Positions 1-8,866 of a stretch of DNA of 28,116 nucleotides are shown here, in pieces; the stretch's first letter is position 1, and every line of letters begins with the position of its first letter. The position numbers were made by a program, and so were the translations under genes. Below the pieces are notes generated by a model. The model was not told the origin of the DNA and ran no database searches. It saw only the letters and a list, made by a program, of their open reading frames with translations. The DNA is from a virus: positions 1 to 28,116 of IMG/VR virus record IMGVR_UViG_3300021961_005701; one strand, given 5' to 3'.

Positions 1-184
<184 letters not shown>

Positions 185-186
185 CT

Positions 187-723
187 ATGAGTAATAAATG
201 GGATGAGTTCATAGAAACTCCATCAAACATATTTGGATATCAAGTTCCATTATTTCAACCATCCGTATTTAGAGAATATAGAGGTGAAATATTTACAACC
301 TTTCATTCGAAAGAACATCCCGTAATGAATTATGTGAGCGAAGGATGTGAAATTCACGGAAGATTCTCTCGTTCATACAAAGGAGTATTAAGAGGATTGC
401 ATTGGGATACTAAAACTTGGAAATTGGTTCAAGCCGCAGTTGGTGATATTTACTTAGTTGTTTTGGATATGAGAAAAGATTCCCCTACTTATGGAGATTG
501 GGAATCTTATATAATTTCAGAAAGATTAAGAAATCAGGTATTAGTTCCACCGGGTTTTGCAAATGGACATTATGCATTAACTGATTGTATGTTTCATTAT
601 AATCTATTCTACAAAGATGGATATGTTGATGCAGATGAGCAAGGTGTTGTTAAATGGAATGACCCGGAATACCAAATGGAATGGCCAACTGATAAACCAA
701 TATTACAAAAACGAGATAGATAA
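187..723 (+). CDS. dTDP-4-dehydrorhamnose 3,5-epimerase-like (RmlC-type cupin)
   Basis: This 178-residue protein matches the RmlC family in length and motif order. RGLHWD holds the His used as general base, followed by KLVQAAVGDIYLVVLDMR and SPTYGDW. The cupin segment VPPGFANGHYAL follows, and the end has the KWNDPEYQMEWP signature. RmlC inverts C3 and C5 of a 4-keto-6-deoxy sugar nucleotide in the cytoplasm; related proteins are single 3- or 5-epimerases for other deoxysugars, so I do not assign rhamnose. The ATG at 187 follows the upstream epimerase stop by two bases, and the TAA overlaps the next ATG by one base. Both fit a translationally coupled operon. Family confidence is high; the true nucleotide-sugar substrate is open. 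Confidence 0.85.
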   Translation: MSNKWDEFIETPSNIFGYQVPLFQPSVFREYRGEIFTTFHSKEHPVMNYVSEGCEIHGRFSRSYKGVLRGLHWDTKTWKLVQAAVGDIYLVVLDMRKDSPTYGDWESYIISERLRNQVLVPPGFANGHYALTDCMFHYNLFYKDGYVDADEQGVVKWNDPEYQMEWPTDKPILQKRDR

Positions 724-1556
724 TGCCTACACTTTGGACATTTGGTGATTCATTTACAGCAGGGCATGGTATGAACGGAGAGATACCTGAATATCAACAT
801 GCTGATAAGAATTATAAATGGACGAAATTATTAGCTACTACATTGGATTATGATTTGAAAGATTGTAGTATGAATGGTAGTACAAATGAACTAATTTTAC
901 TTAGAGTAATAGAAAATTTAGAAAATTTTACTAAAGATGATATTGTTATCATTGGTAGCAGTACTATTACGCGATACGAATTTCCGTTTTATGATAAAAA
1001 GAAAGAAAAAAAGGAAGTTACGGATGGCTATATATATTTTTTAAACGAAATGGATTCTATATCATATGATATGATACGAAATGATTTTGAAACTTACGAT
1101 GGAAACCCCATAAGTGAGATTGAATATAAAGCTAGTAAAGATTTTATGCAATATATGTTACCATCTACATATTATTACAAAAGAAGTTTAATGAATTTGG
1201 TAAATATGGCAAAATATTTACATAAATCAAATATAGTAAAAAATACTATCTTTTGGAATTTAGAATCAATTAGAACCGATTATGTTCCAAATAAACAACC
1301 ATTGGTATTCAATATATTCGATGATTATTCCGAAATGTATGATTTTTCTTTATATGATACAGAGTATACTGGAGTAGATACATTCGATTATGGATGGCTC
1401 AATATATTTCGTAAATTAAAATTAACGATTTGGCACGATACCGAAGAATCAATATATGATTTCCATTTGTCAAAAAAAGGACACCTTTGGTTTGCAAATA
1501 TTATGTTAAATAGATTGAATATAAATAAAAAAATTAAACCCGACAATATAATATGA
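723..1556 (+). CDS. SGNH/GDSL hydrolase-like protein (paralogue 1 of 5)
   Basis: This 277-residue protein opens with a beta strand leading into FGDSFTAG, the SGNH block I with the nucleophile Ser10. A Gly/Asn block-II-like segment, NGSTNELI, lies at residues 51-58. Near the C-terminus DFHLSKKGH supplies Asp246 and His248 for the catalytic dyad. SGNH enzymes are esterases, deacetylases or O-acyltransferases on sugars. The usual block III GxND is replaced by GSSTITR (78-84), a form shared with four paralogues in this window. It starts on the last base of the preceding stop (TAATG) and overlaps the next gene by four bases. The fold call is solid; hydrolase versus acyltransferase cannot be decided. 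Confidence 0.7.
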   Translation: MPTLWTFGDSFTAGHGMNGEIPEYQHADKNYKWTKLLATTLDYDLKDCSMNGSTNELILLRVIENLENFTKDDIVIIGSSTITRYEFPFYDKKKEKKEVTDGYIYFLNEMDSISYDMIRNDFETYDGNPISEIEYKASKDFMQYMLPSTYYYKRSLMNLVNMAKYLHKSNIVKNTIFWNLESIRTDYVPNKQPLVFNIFDDYSEMYDFSLYDTEYTGVDTFDYGWLNIFRKLKLTIWHDTEESIYDFHLSKKGHLWFANIMLNRLNINKKIKPDNII

Positions 1557-2308
1557 ACTACGATTTAATAATAGGATTTGGATGTAGCTTTACCGAAGGT
1601 GGGGGATTGGATAATCCAAATGTTTATAAATTTATAAAAAATATAAACGATGATTCGATTGGATTCATGCACCCAGATGTACTAAATTTTAAATATAATA
1701 ATAATTTTATATCTTATTTATCAGAACTCTTTGAATGCAAATATATAAATTTTGGAGAATCGATGTCATCGAATGATTTGATTTTTCAAAAAATATACGA
1801 TTATTTTAAAGGAAATGTTGTAACTAAACGAATATTATTTATAGGGCAAGTTACGATGTTTACAAGACAGCATGTTTATTATGATTATGCAAAAAAGTTT
1901 ATAAAATTAAATAGAACGGAATTCGAAGAACCACCATTTTATGGTTCAGCCGAATTTAAACCATTACACGATTACTATACAAACTATTTATCATTTATTT
2001 ATAATGAAGATAATGTGGTTTCTAATTTAGAAAAAAATATTGAATTGTATGATAATTGGTTACGATATAAAGGAGTTGATACATTGTGGTTATCATACGA
2101 TGGCAATCCAATGCAGTTTACTGAATCCGATAAGTTTATAAAATTTAATGGAGATAATATGGGAGCTTGGGCTGAAAAAAATAAATTGAGAATTATGGAT
2201 ATACCCAATTGTCCCGTGCCAGACCCACATCTTAATTTAGAAGGTCATATGGAAGCTGCAAAACTTATGTATCAAAAAATAAAAAATAGAAAAACAAAAG
2301 TTATATGA
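1553..2308 (+). CDS. SGNH/GDSL hydrolase-like protein (paralogue 2 of 5)
   Basis: This 251-residue protein starts with IIGFGCSFTEGG, giving the presumed nucleophile Ser12 after Cys11. A block-II-like MSSNDLI (71-77) follows, and a C-terminal DPHLNLEGH gives Asp224 and His226. The middle strand carries QVTMFTR (99-105), the same [Q/G]x[S/T]xxxR element as its paralogues in place of GxND. It overlaps both neighbours by four bases (ATGA), so it is probably translated together with the previous SGNH gene and the TPP-enzyme gene after it. There is no signal peptide, so it is likely cytoplasmic, acting before export of a sugar or on a nucleotide- or protein-bound glycan. The acyl substrate is unknown. 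Confidence 0.68.
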   Translation: MNYDLIIGFGCSFTEGGGLDNPNVYKFIKNINDDSIGFMHPDVLNFKYNNNFISYLSELFECKYINFGESMSSNDLIFQKIYDYFKGNVVTKRILFIGQVTMFTRQHVYYDYAKKFIKLNRTEFEEPPFYGSAEFKPLHDYYTNYLSFIYNEDNVVSNLEKNIELYDNWLRYKGVDTLWLSYDGNPMQFTESDKFIKFNGDNMGAWAEKNKLRIMDIPNCPVPDPHLNLEGHMEAAKLMYQKIKNRKTKVI

Positions 2309-2934
2309 TAAAAAATTTAGAAAAATATCCAATTATAAGAGATATCAACCAAACTACACAATCTTTAATTGAATTTGAAGAACTAATAATAAAGCATTGG
2401 GAAGATGCCAAAATCAGAGGCCCAATACATTTATCAAATGGAAACGAAGAACAACTTATAGAAATATTCAAACGAATTAAAACAACGGATTGGATATTCA
2501 GTACATGGCGTTCTCATTATCATGCTTTATTAAAAGAAGTGTGTCCTGTTTGGATTGAAGAAGAAATTCTTAAAGGAAAATCTATAACTATTTGTAATTC
2601 GGATGAGAAATTTTATTCATCTGCTATTGTAGGTGGAACTTTATCTATTGCATTGGGTGTAGCAATGGGAATAAAAGAAAAAGGAAGCGATGAAAAGGTT
2701 TGGTGTTTCATAGGAGATATGAGTTTTGAAAGTGGTATATTCTATGAGGTTCACAAATACGCAAGAAACTTTGATTTACCACTTTATTTTGTAGTTGAAG
2801 ATAATGATGTTTCAACTTATACACCAACCAAAGCAACTTGGAATACAAAAAGAGAAGTACCTTCGGATGTAATTTATTACAAATACAAATCAAAATTTCC
2901 ACATTACGGAACGGGTAAGTGGATAGCATTTTAA
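2305..2934 (+). CDS. Thiamine-diphosphate enzyme, E1-alpha-like (PP-binding) half
   Basis: This 209-residue protein resembles the ThDP-binding half of 2-oxoacid dehydrogenase E1 alpha or transketolase. WIFSTWRSHYHALLK (63-77) matches the 'ST.R.H.HAL.KG' region. The ThDP/Mg site is GDMSFESG (137-144) followed by AxxxxLPLYFVVEDND, with Asn167 at the expected spacing of a GD...N motif. The third position is Met rather than Gly, a variation seen in divergent members. It ends in PHYGTGKWIAF, as a complete short member would, so it does not look truncated. A pyrimidine-binding partner is encoded at 13513-14052, about 10.6 kb downstream. Together they could form a two-carbon or acyl transfer enzyme used on a sugar. 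The substrate is unknown. Confidence 0.72.
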   Translation: MIKNLEKYPIIRDINQTTQSLIEFEELIIKHWEDAKIRGPIHLSNGNEEQLIEIFKRIKTTDWIFSTWRSHYHALLKEVCPVWIEEEILKGKSITICNSDEKFYSSAIVGGTLSIALGVAMGIKEKGSDEKVWCFIGDMSFESGIFYEVHKYARNFDLPLYFVVEDNDVSTYTPTKATWNTKREVPSDVIYYKYKSKFPHYGTGKWIAF

Positions 2935-2935
2935 T

Positions 2936-4141
2936 ATGTTATATAAAGATGAATTACATAATTTTGATAAGTTCGTTTCGGAGTGGAACTTAGATACCGA
3001 ATATGTTTTATTTGGTGCAAGTAAAGAATGCGTTCAATTCATTAGAAGTTTAGATTTATTATTGGGAGATAGGAAATTAAAAATTAAATACATAGTAGAC
3101 CATAGTATAAAAGATACTACAAATGTAGATGACATAAATGAAATCAGTTCCTTTTTTAGACAATCCAAAAATATTAAAATCGATAGAAGAAATATAAAGT
3201 TAATTCATATCGATGATTTCTCCGCTGAAATAGATGAAAAAGTTATTATAACAACCGATGTTTATAAACAACTTTATACAACATATTTAGATGAACATAA
3301 TATAAAATATACTTGGTATAAAAATATTGTATCAATTTGGCCTTTCAAATATGAAAATAAAGTTCATATATTTCAAACGGATGTTTTGGTAACGGAACGA
3401 TGTACATTGGCATGTTCTCATTGTAATATGTTTATGCCACATTTTGTATCACCAAATCATAGAGATTTTGAAATAATAAAATCGGATATTGATTTATTTT
3501 TTAATAAAGTAGATTATGTTAGTGTATTTCATTTGGTAGGTGGTGAACCATTTTTATATCCACATATAGAAGATGTTATTAGATATATTGTTTCAAACTA
3601 TTCATTCAAAATAGATAAATTAATAATAACAACAAATGGTACAATTCTTCCAAAGCAGAGTACATTGGATTTATTAAAAAGTAGTGATGTTATTTTGAGT
3701 GTAAGTGATTATACAGATAAATTAGAAAATATAAAAGTAAAAGTTTTAAAAGTAATAGAAACTTTAAAATCTCAAAATATCAACCATTATGTTAGAAATG
3801 AAATTGAATGGTATGATTTTGGCGATTTAAGAATTAAGAAAAATCTACCAACCGATAGACTAATCAAACATTTTGATAGTTGTACTGCACCATTTAGAGG
3901 ATTAAATGATGGTAAGTTTTATTATTGCCATCTTAATACTAGCGCTGTATTAACAAAGTTATTTCCATTAAATGAAAATGACTATGTGGATATAAACACA
4001 ATTTCAAAAGAAGAATTACTAAAGTTTGATTTGGGTTATACTGATTTAGGATACATCACATTTTGCGATAATTGCAACGGATGTAATACCGGAATTAAAG
4101 TACCAGTAAGTTACGAAAAACAAGGAATACGAGATTTATGA
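2936..4141 (+). CDS. Radical SAM protein with SPASM-like C-terminus and N-terminal Rossmann-like domain
   Basis: In this 401-residue protein, Cys156, Cys160 and Cys163 form the CX3CX2C motif (CTLACSHC) that binds the 4Fe-4S cluster for S-adenosylmethionine cleavage, and GGEP at 202-205 is the SAM-binding motif. The C-terminal part has further cysteines (SCTAPF, YYCH, then FCDNCNGC), like SPASM or twitch auxiliary-cluster domains. The first 140 residues begin with a strand-Gly segment, VLFGASKECVQF, and a later YIVD, resembling the nucleotide-type Rossmann domains found before sugar or peptide modifying enzymes. It follows the TPP half-enzyme by one base and overlaps the HAD gene by four. A radical reaction on a sugar, lipid or peptide is plausible; the substrate is not visible. 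Confidence 0.75.
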   Translation: MLYKDELHNFDKFVSEWNLDTEYVLFGASKECVQFIRSLDLLLGDRKLKIKYIVDHSIKDTTNVDDINEISSFFRQSKNIKIDRRNIKLIHIDDFSAEIDEKVIITTDVYKQLYTTYLDEHNIKYTWYKNIVSIWPFKYENKVHIFQTDVLVTERCTLACSHCNMFMPHFVSPNHRDFEIIKSDIDLFFNKVDYVSVFHLVGGEPFLYPHIEDVIRYIVSNYSFKIDKLIITTNGTILPKQSTLDLLKSSDVILSVSDYTDKLENIKVKVLKVIETLKSQNINHYVRNEIEWYDFGDLRIKKNLPTDRLIKHFDSCTAPFRGLNDGKFYYCHLNTSAVLTKLFPLNENDYVDINTISKEELLKFDLGYTDLGYITFCDNCNGCNTGIKVPVSYEKQGIRDL

Positions 4142-4578
4142 AAGTAATAATTGATATAGATAATACATTATGTAATAGTAACATAAGATTTGCATTGGCA
4201 ACAAAACCTAATGGAAAAATTGATTGGGAAGCTGCGCACATTCCTAACAATATTTTAATGGATGACCCATTTTATCCTATGATTGATTTAGCAAAAAAAT
4301 ATAAAAAAGATGGATTTGAAATTATATTGCTTACGGGTAGACCGGAATCGGTTAGAGAAGTTACAGAAGAATGGTTAAAAAAATATGAAATCCAATATGA
4401 CCAATTAATTATGAGAAGTTGGGAAGACAATTTTTTAAAAGCACCAAATTACAAAAAGAAAATGTATAAAACTTATATCAAAGAAGATGTATTTTGTGCA
4501 TACGATGATGACCAACGAATAATTGATATGTGGATTGAAATGGGAATACCTTGTTTTAAAGTTTATGTTATTGATTAA
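4138..4578 (+). CDS. HAD-superfamily phosphatase, polynucleotide kinase 3'-phosphatase-like
   Basis: This compact 146-residue HAD enzyme has motif I at DIDNT (Asp6 nucleophile, Asp8 general acid), motif II at LLTGRPE (Thr66) and motif IV at YDDDQRIIDMW (Asp123/Asp124). A cap-like segment with Lys107-109 lies between. The layout, especially the 'TGR...WL...YD.L.MR...F.DDD.R..DMW...G...F.V' order, closely follows the phosphatase domain of T4 polynucleotide kinase, but the kinase domain is absent. It could remove a phosphate from nucleic acid 3' ends, or from a sugar phosphate or nucleotide, which would suit its neighbours better. It overlaps its upstream gene by four bases and its downstream gene by 14. 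Confidence 0.72.
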   Translation: MKVIIDIDNTLCNSNIRFALATKPNGKIDWEAAHIPNNILMDDPFYPMIDLAKKYKKDGFEIILLTGRPESVREVTEEWLKKYEIQYDQLIMRSWEDNFLKAPNYKKKMYKTYIKEDVFCAYDDDQRIIDMWIEMGIPCFKVYVID

Positions 4579-5521
4579 TAGAAATCCGCAAACATTAGAA
4601 GAATTAGGTTCAACCTATATTGGTCCTCTAGTATTCAATTACTTTAAATGGTTAATTGATAATTTAAATGGTGCCGATTTGGTTTTATTTAATTCTAGAG
4701 AAGGATATTTCTTAAAACAAATTTGGGAAATCTATAAAAATGAATACGATTTACCAAAGAGTGTATATTTTAAAACATCTCGTAAATTGGCATCGATGAT
4801 ATCATTTACAAATGAAATTGAAATATATGATTCATTTAAGTTGCATAGATATGAGGGTGATATAAACGATTTATTATTTGATAGATTTGGTATTAAAACT
4901 AATACGGAAAATCAATGGATTGATACAAAGAAAGAATTGCCTGATTTGAATAAGTGGATTGAAACGATTATTATCAAATCAAATGAACTTAGAATTGAAT
5001 ATAAAAAATATATAGATGATGTAATTGGTTCTGCAAAAAAAATTGTAATGGTAGATAGTGGATTTCAGGGAACAACGCAATATTATTTGGAAAAAGTTTA
5101 TGGTTATAAGTTCATAGGAAAGTATTTTACATACAAAGGTAATTTGCCTATAAACGATGCGGAAGGATTATATCCATTTTATGAAACAAAATTTAAAGAT
5201 AATATAATATTTTTTGAATCCGTTTTTGTAGATAAAGTTGGAACGCATATTGATTTGATAAATGGCGAATTTATTAATGCTGATTGGGAAATCACCGAAT
5301 CCGATTTTGAAGATAAGAAAAAAATAATAGATGGAATAAAGCACTATATAAAATCCAATATATCACTTTCACATTTATATTCGCCACAAATAGAATTTGG
5401 CGACTTTATGTTTGATAAAATGTGTCAAAGGGGATACATACAAAATGAAACTCTATTCGATAGTTTTAAGCATGATAATAAATTTGTTAGAAATATTATT
5501 AAAAAAGTAGATAGAAGATAG
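4565..5521 (+). CDS. COG5610-like protein of polysaccharide loci
   Basis: From the ATG at 4565 this is 318 residues. An in-frame ATG at 4523 lies deep inside the HAD gene and would add 14 unconserved-looking residues, so 4565 is preferred. GPLVFNYFKWL followed by ADLVLFNSREGYFLKQIWE resembles the 'GP.l..f..Wl...a...g...l.FlaRdGyfl' region of COG5610-type proteins found in capsule and LPS clusters. KIVMVDSGFQGTTQYYLEK matches their second conserved 'ivDiG..GT.Q..l' element. In many relatives this region is fused to a HAD domain; here a HAD phosphatase is encoded just upstream as a separate polypeptide. The function of the family is unsettled, so I name only the resemblance. Confidence 0.5.
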   Translation: MLLINRNPQTLEELGSTYIGPLVFNYFKWLIDNLNGADLVLFNSREGYFLKQIWEIYKNEYDLPKSVYFKTSRKLASMISFTNEIEIYDSFKLHRYEGDINDLLFDRFGIKTNTENQWIDTKKELPDLNKWIETIIIKSNELRIEYKKYIDDVIGSAKKIVMVDSGFQGTTQYYLEKVYGYKFIGKYFTYKGNLPINDAEGLYPFYETKFKDNIIFFESVFVDKVGTHIDLINGEFINADWEITESDFEDKKKIIDGIKHYIKSNISLSHLYSPQIEFGDFMFDKMCQRGYIQNETLFDSFKHDNKFVRNIIKKVDRR

Positions 5522-5542
5522 TTATAATAAAGATAATTGGTT

Positions 5543-6859
5543 ATGATGCAAAATGAAGAAATTTCGTTTAAGTTCTATTTTGAGAATGTTGATAAATTTG
5601 GAAGAATATTACCAAATAATCTATCAAAGGATGAATTGAATCATTACAATACTTTGTGTTCCGAAAAATATGATTGGGATTCATTTATTCAAAATGGATA
5701 TTCTACCAAATCATTAAGTACATTTTATAGAGCATATGCTCATACTAAAAAATTATCCACAACAAATATAAATGATGATAATTTAATTTATCTATGTGAG
5801 AGTTACGAACCATCTCCTTATTTGGATACATTTATTCAAAATATGGATTCGAAGGTATTTGATAAATTAAAAAATAAAAATATAAAAGTTATATTCAATT
5901 GGGCAGGTGAAGCACTATATGATGATAGAATAAACTCAAGTTTAGAATCAGAATTCGAAAAACATAATTTAGATATTAATTTAGTTTTCATATTGACGAG
6001 TGCAAACAATATAAAAAACACATCAAAAATAAATTATATATCAGACCATTTTTTCTTACAAAATACAGCAAATTCTTTAAAATTATTTTTAACACATAAC
6101 ACTGCTAAAAATATGAACAATGATTTTGATTGGAGTTCTGAAATAGTTAATTACGATGCATTTAACAAATATAAATCTAAACATTTTATATCATTAAATA
6201 GACAGGTTAGTAGACCACATCGATACGCCTTTGGTTTGTTTTTAGAAAAACACAACTTATGGGATAAAGGTTATTTTAGTTTTTTACATATGATGGATGA
6301 TGTTAATCAATGTTTTGAAACTCTTTCTATGAATGATTTCAATTCATATGGCGAATTCCATACTTCTTTTAAATCAAAAATACCAATGCATGTTGATACT
6401 CGATATTTAAAGAATCAAAATAATCTACATGCATTTAGAGTATCTGAAATATATTATAAACCTGCATACGAAGATTCTGTAATTAATATTGTTACCGAAA
6501 CAACATTTTCAAATAACAAAGTATTCATATCCGAAAAAACATTTCATCCAATAATAAATTTACAACCATTTATTATATTTTCTTCAAACGGACATTTGCA
6601 GGAACTAAAAAGATTAGGATTTAGAACATTCGATGGATTGATTGATGAGAGTTATGATTTAGAAGAAAATTCTCAAAAAAGATTTAAAATGGTATGCGAT
6701 GAAATATTAAGATTATCACAAATGGATATTTCAGAATTAAATAAATTATATTTATCTTATAAAGAAGTGTATATACATAACAGGCAACATTTATTAAAAT
6801 TTACCAATTACGATTACTTCTACAATTGTTTACAAAAAATAAAAAACTATGGAATTTAA
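5543..6859 (+). CDS. Glycosyltransferase-like protein (paralogue 1 of 2)
   Basis: I start this at the first of two adjacent ATGs (5543, 438 residues); a TTG six bases upstream is less likely. The C-terminal third is the informative part. INIVTETTF leads to ISEKTFHPIINLQPFIIF and then LGFRTF and IDESYDLEEN. The 'E...SEK...P...PF' arrangement is that of nucleotide-sugar binding regions in GT-B glycosyltransferases, where Glu and Lys contact the donor. A close counterpart occurs in the protein at 14674-16113. A central SLNRQVSRPHRYAFGLFLE segment is also conserved-looking. There is no signal peptide or membrane segment. The donor and acceptor are unknown. It overlaps the next gene by 11 bases. 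Confidence 0.55.
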   Translation: MMQNEEISFKFYFENVDKFGRILPNNLSKDELNHYNTLCSEKYDWDSFIQNGYSTKSLSTFYRAYAHTKKLSTTNINDDNLIYLCESYEPSPYLDTFIQNMDSKVFDKLKNKNIKVIFNWAGEALYDDRINSSLESEFEKHNLDINLVFILTSANNIKNTSKINYISDHFFLQNTANSLKLFLTHNTAKNMNNDFDWSSEIVNYDAFNKYKSKHFISLNRQVSRPHRYAFGLFLEKHNLWDKGYFSFLHMMDDVNQCFETLSMNDFNSYGEFHTSFKSKIPMHVDTRYLKNQNNLHAFRVSEIYYKPAYEDSVINIVTETTFSNNKVFISEKTFHPIINLQPFIIFSSNGHLQELKRLGFRTFDGLIDESYDLEENSQKRFKMVCDEILRLSQMDISELNKLYLSYKEVYIHNRQHLLKFTNYDYFYNCLQKIKNYGI

Positions 6860-7850
6860 AGGAAAAAGAGTTTTAGTTACGGGTGCAAATGGTTTGGTAG
6901 GATTACCAACTATTGAAAAATGTTTAGAAGAAGGAGCCGATAAGGTGATAGCAGTTGATTTAAACATTGGAAAAAAATTAGAATCATTACAAATGAAGTA
7001 TGGTAGAGAAAAACTAATACTTGTTAAAACTGATTTAACATATTTATCGCATTGCGAAAATTTATTTCACGATTTTAAAATAGATATCGTTCTTCATATT
7101 GCCGGAGTAAAAGGTTCACCAGCCCGTTCATCACAAAATCCAGCTGATTATCTATTCCCAATGTTGATGTTCAATACTAATATGATTAAAGCATCATTTG
7201 ATGCAAAAGTTGATTGGTTCGTTTATCTTTCATCGGTAGGTGTATATAAACCAACGGATGTAATGAATGAAGAAGATATTTGGTCACAAGAAGAAACTTG
7301 GGCATCGACTCCATCTCGTTTAGATTGGCATCCAGGTTGGACAAAGAGAATGGGAGAACTCACATTGGATTCATTAAGAGTTCAGTATGGTTGGGATAAT
7401 TGGACTGTAATCAGACCTTCAAACATATATGGAACAAACGATAATTTCGCACAAGATGCAACTGTAATTAGTTCTAATATATGGAAGTTATTTAATGTAG
7501 AAGGAGATGATATGGTTTGCTGGGGAAATGGTTCTTCTAAACGAGATTTTGTATTTGGAGATGATGTAGCTCAAGCCACCATTGATGTTGTTAAGAAGGA
7601 AGTTAAAGATATTATTAACTTTGGGTGTGCGGAAGCAGTAACCATTAAAGAAACAATTGAAACTATTGTTGAATGTTATACCGAAATCACAGGTAAAACT
7701 AAAAATATTATTTGGGATGAAACTAAAACAAACGGAGACCCAATTAGATGTTTAGGTTCTAAAAAACAAAAACAATATGGAATCCTACCACAAACTACTT
7801 TAAAAGAAGGATTAAAAAAATCAATTTTAGAATATAAAAGCAGATTATAA
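6849..7850 (+). CDS. NAD-dependent epimerase/dehydratase-like protein with atypical active site
   Basis: This 333-residue protein is an extended SDR. GANGLVG (12-18) is the dinucleotide-binding glycine motif, VDLN ends the second strand (adenosine ribose contact), HIAGVKG follows strand 4, YLSSVGVY holds the Ser/Thr region, and RPSNIYG is the substrate-domain signature. At the catalytic YxxxK position it reads P162-G-W-T-K166, so the Lys is present but the Tyr is replaced by Pro. His161 lies beside it and could substitute, or the protein could be a binding or altered-chemistry member. It is likely part of nucleotide-sugar synthesis with the RmlC-like enzyme. Its stop overlaps the next ATG by one base. 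The SDR fold is certain; the reaction is not. Confidence 0.8.
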   Translation: MEFKGKRVLVTGANGLVGLPTIEKCLEEGADKVIAVDLNIGKKLESLQMKYGREKLILVKTDLTYLSHCENLFHDFKIDIVLHIAGVKGSPARSSQNPADYLFPMLMFNTNMIKASFDAKVDWFVYLSSVGVYKPTDVMNEEDIWSQEETWASTPSRLDWHPGWTKRMGELTLDSLRVQYGWDNWTVIRPSNIYGTNDNFAQDATVISSNIWKLFNVEGDDMVCWGNGSSKRDFVFGDDVAQATIDVVKKEVKDIINFGCAEAVTIKETIETIVECYTEITGKTKNIIWDETKTNGDPIRCLGSKKQKQYGILPQTTLKEGLKKSILEYKSRL

Positions 7851-8866
7851 TGAAACATTTAGTAGCGGCAGGATGTTCTTTTTCTAGTTTGGTAAAGCCA
7901 AATGTAGATATGCCAACCGAATATGATTTGGCAAAAAAAGACAAAACTACATGGACTTGGATAGAATGGATACAACATTACGAAGGAGATAAATATCAAA
8001 TTCATAATTACGGATGTCCTACCAATGATAATGATACTATTGTAGAAAGCGTATTATATGGTATTAATAAATTATTAAAAGAAGGTGTAGATAAATCGGA
8101 TATAGAAGTTATAATACAATGGTCTGCTGTAAGTAGGAATTCATTTTTTATTCCAAAAGGAATGGTGGATAGAAGTAAGATGGGCGTAACTACACATACT
8201 AACGATTTTATAACGGAAAAACGATACAAATACGAACACGGATTTAAATATTTAACAGGTGGATACAATCGAACAAATAATTTAGATGAACTTAATGATA
8301 TTGTATTCAATTATTTGGGTATGGAATATTCAAATGAAGAAAGAATAATAAGTTTTTTAAAAAATATAATTTTTATTTCAAGCTTTTGTAAATCAAATGG
8401 AATAAAATATAAATTTTTTACGATGGGAAATAATTTTTCATCGAACATATTTACAAAATACGAAGATATAAATAAAAAACTTAAAACACAGCAAGAGCCG
8501 CATATGGATATCAGACCTGATATTTTGGAAAAAAGACTTGTTGGGGATAACTGGAATGCATCGATATTAATCGATATACCTTACATTAATTATTTATTTG
8601 AATTAATCGATTTAAACGATTTTTGGTTTTATGAAATAGAAAATTATCATAAGTTTGGTGGTGCAATAGAATGGTCTATTGGAGAATGGGGGAGTGGTGT
8701 AAAAGATGATTCTGGATTTGGATTGAGTGAATTGGTATATTTTGAAATGGAAGGATTGAGTGAACAAGAAAAGGCAGATTATTTCAAACATCGTTCATAT
8801 GGCCACCCATCTGCATTGATGTGGAGAAAATTTTATTTTGAAGTTTTAAAACCTAATTTTTTATGA
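7850..8866 (+). CDS. SGNH/GDSL hydrolase-like protein (paralogue 3 of 5)
   Basis: This 338-residue protein begins KHLVAAGCSFSS, with block I Ser10. A block-II-like CPTNDNDTI (56-64) and QWSAVSR (90-96) follow, the latter replacing the standard GxND block III. It aligns along its whole length with the next protein: both share a WIxxE/L start, an 'FWFYE.EN.HKFGG..EW.I' segment and a C-terminal 'GH.SA...RKF' element. His319 in that element is the best candidate for the catalytic His, because no D-x-H block V is present. The two are therefore a tandem duplication forming a subgroup within the five. Probably a sugar esterase or acyltransferase; substrate unknown. Confidence 0.62.
   Translation: MKHLVAAGCSFSSLVKPNVDMPTEYDLAKKDKTTWTWIEWIQHYEGDKYQIHNYGCPTNDNDTIVESVLYGINKLLKEGVDKSDIEVIIQWSAVSRNSFFIPKGMVDRSKMGVTTHTNDFITEKRYKYEHGFKYLTGGYNRTNNLDELNDIVFNYLGMEYSNEERIISFLKNIIFISSFCKSNGIKYKFFTMGNNFSSNIFTKYEDINKKLKTQQEPHMDIRPDILEKRLVGDNWNASILIDIPYINYLFELIDLNDFWFYEIENYHKFGGAIEWSIGEWGSGVKDDSGFGLSELVYFEMEGLSEQEKADYFKHRSYGHPSALMWRKFYFEVLKPNFL

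Noticed and set aside
1520-1527. TATAAATA, a T4 late-promoter box, 25 bases before the ATG at 1553
   Set aside because: It falls in the Asn-Ile-Asn-Lys codons at the end of the previous gene, the genes overlap by four bases, and the same octamer occurs deep inside another gene at 8467-8474, so chance in AT-rich coding sequence is the simpler reading.
4523-4564. Earlier start for the COG5610-like gene
   Set aside because: It would lie entirely within the HAD gene and read its last codons in another frame; the ATG at 4565 is closer to the HAD stop and begins the plausible sequence.
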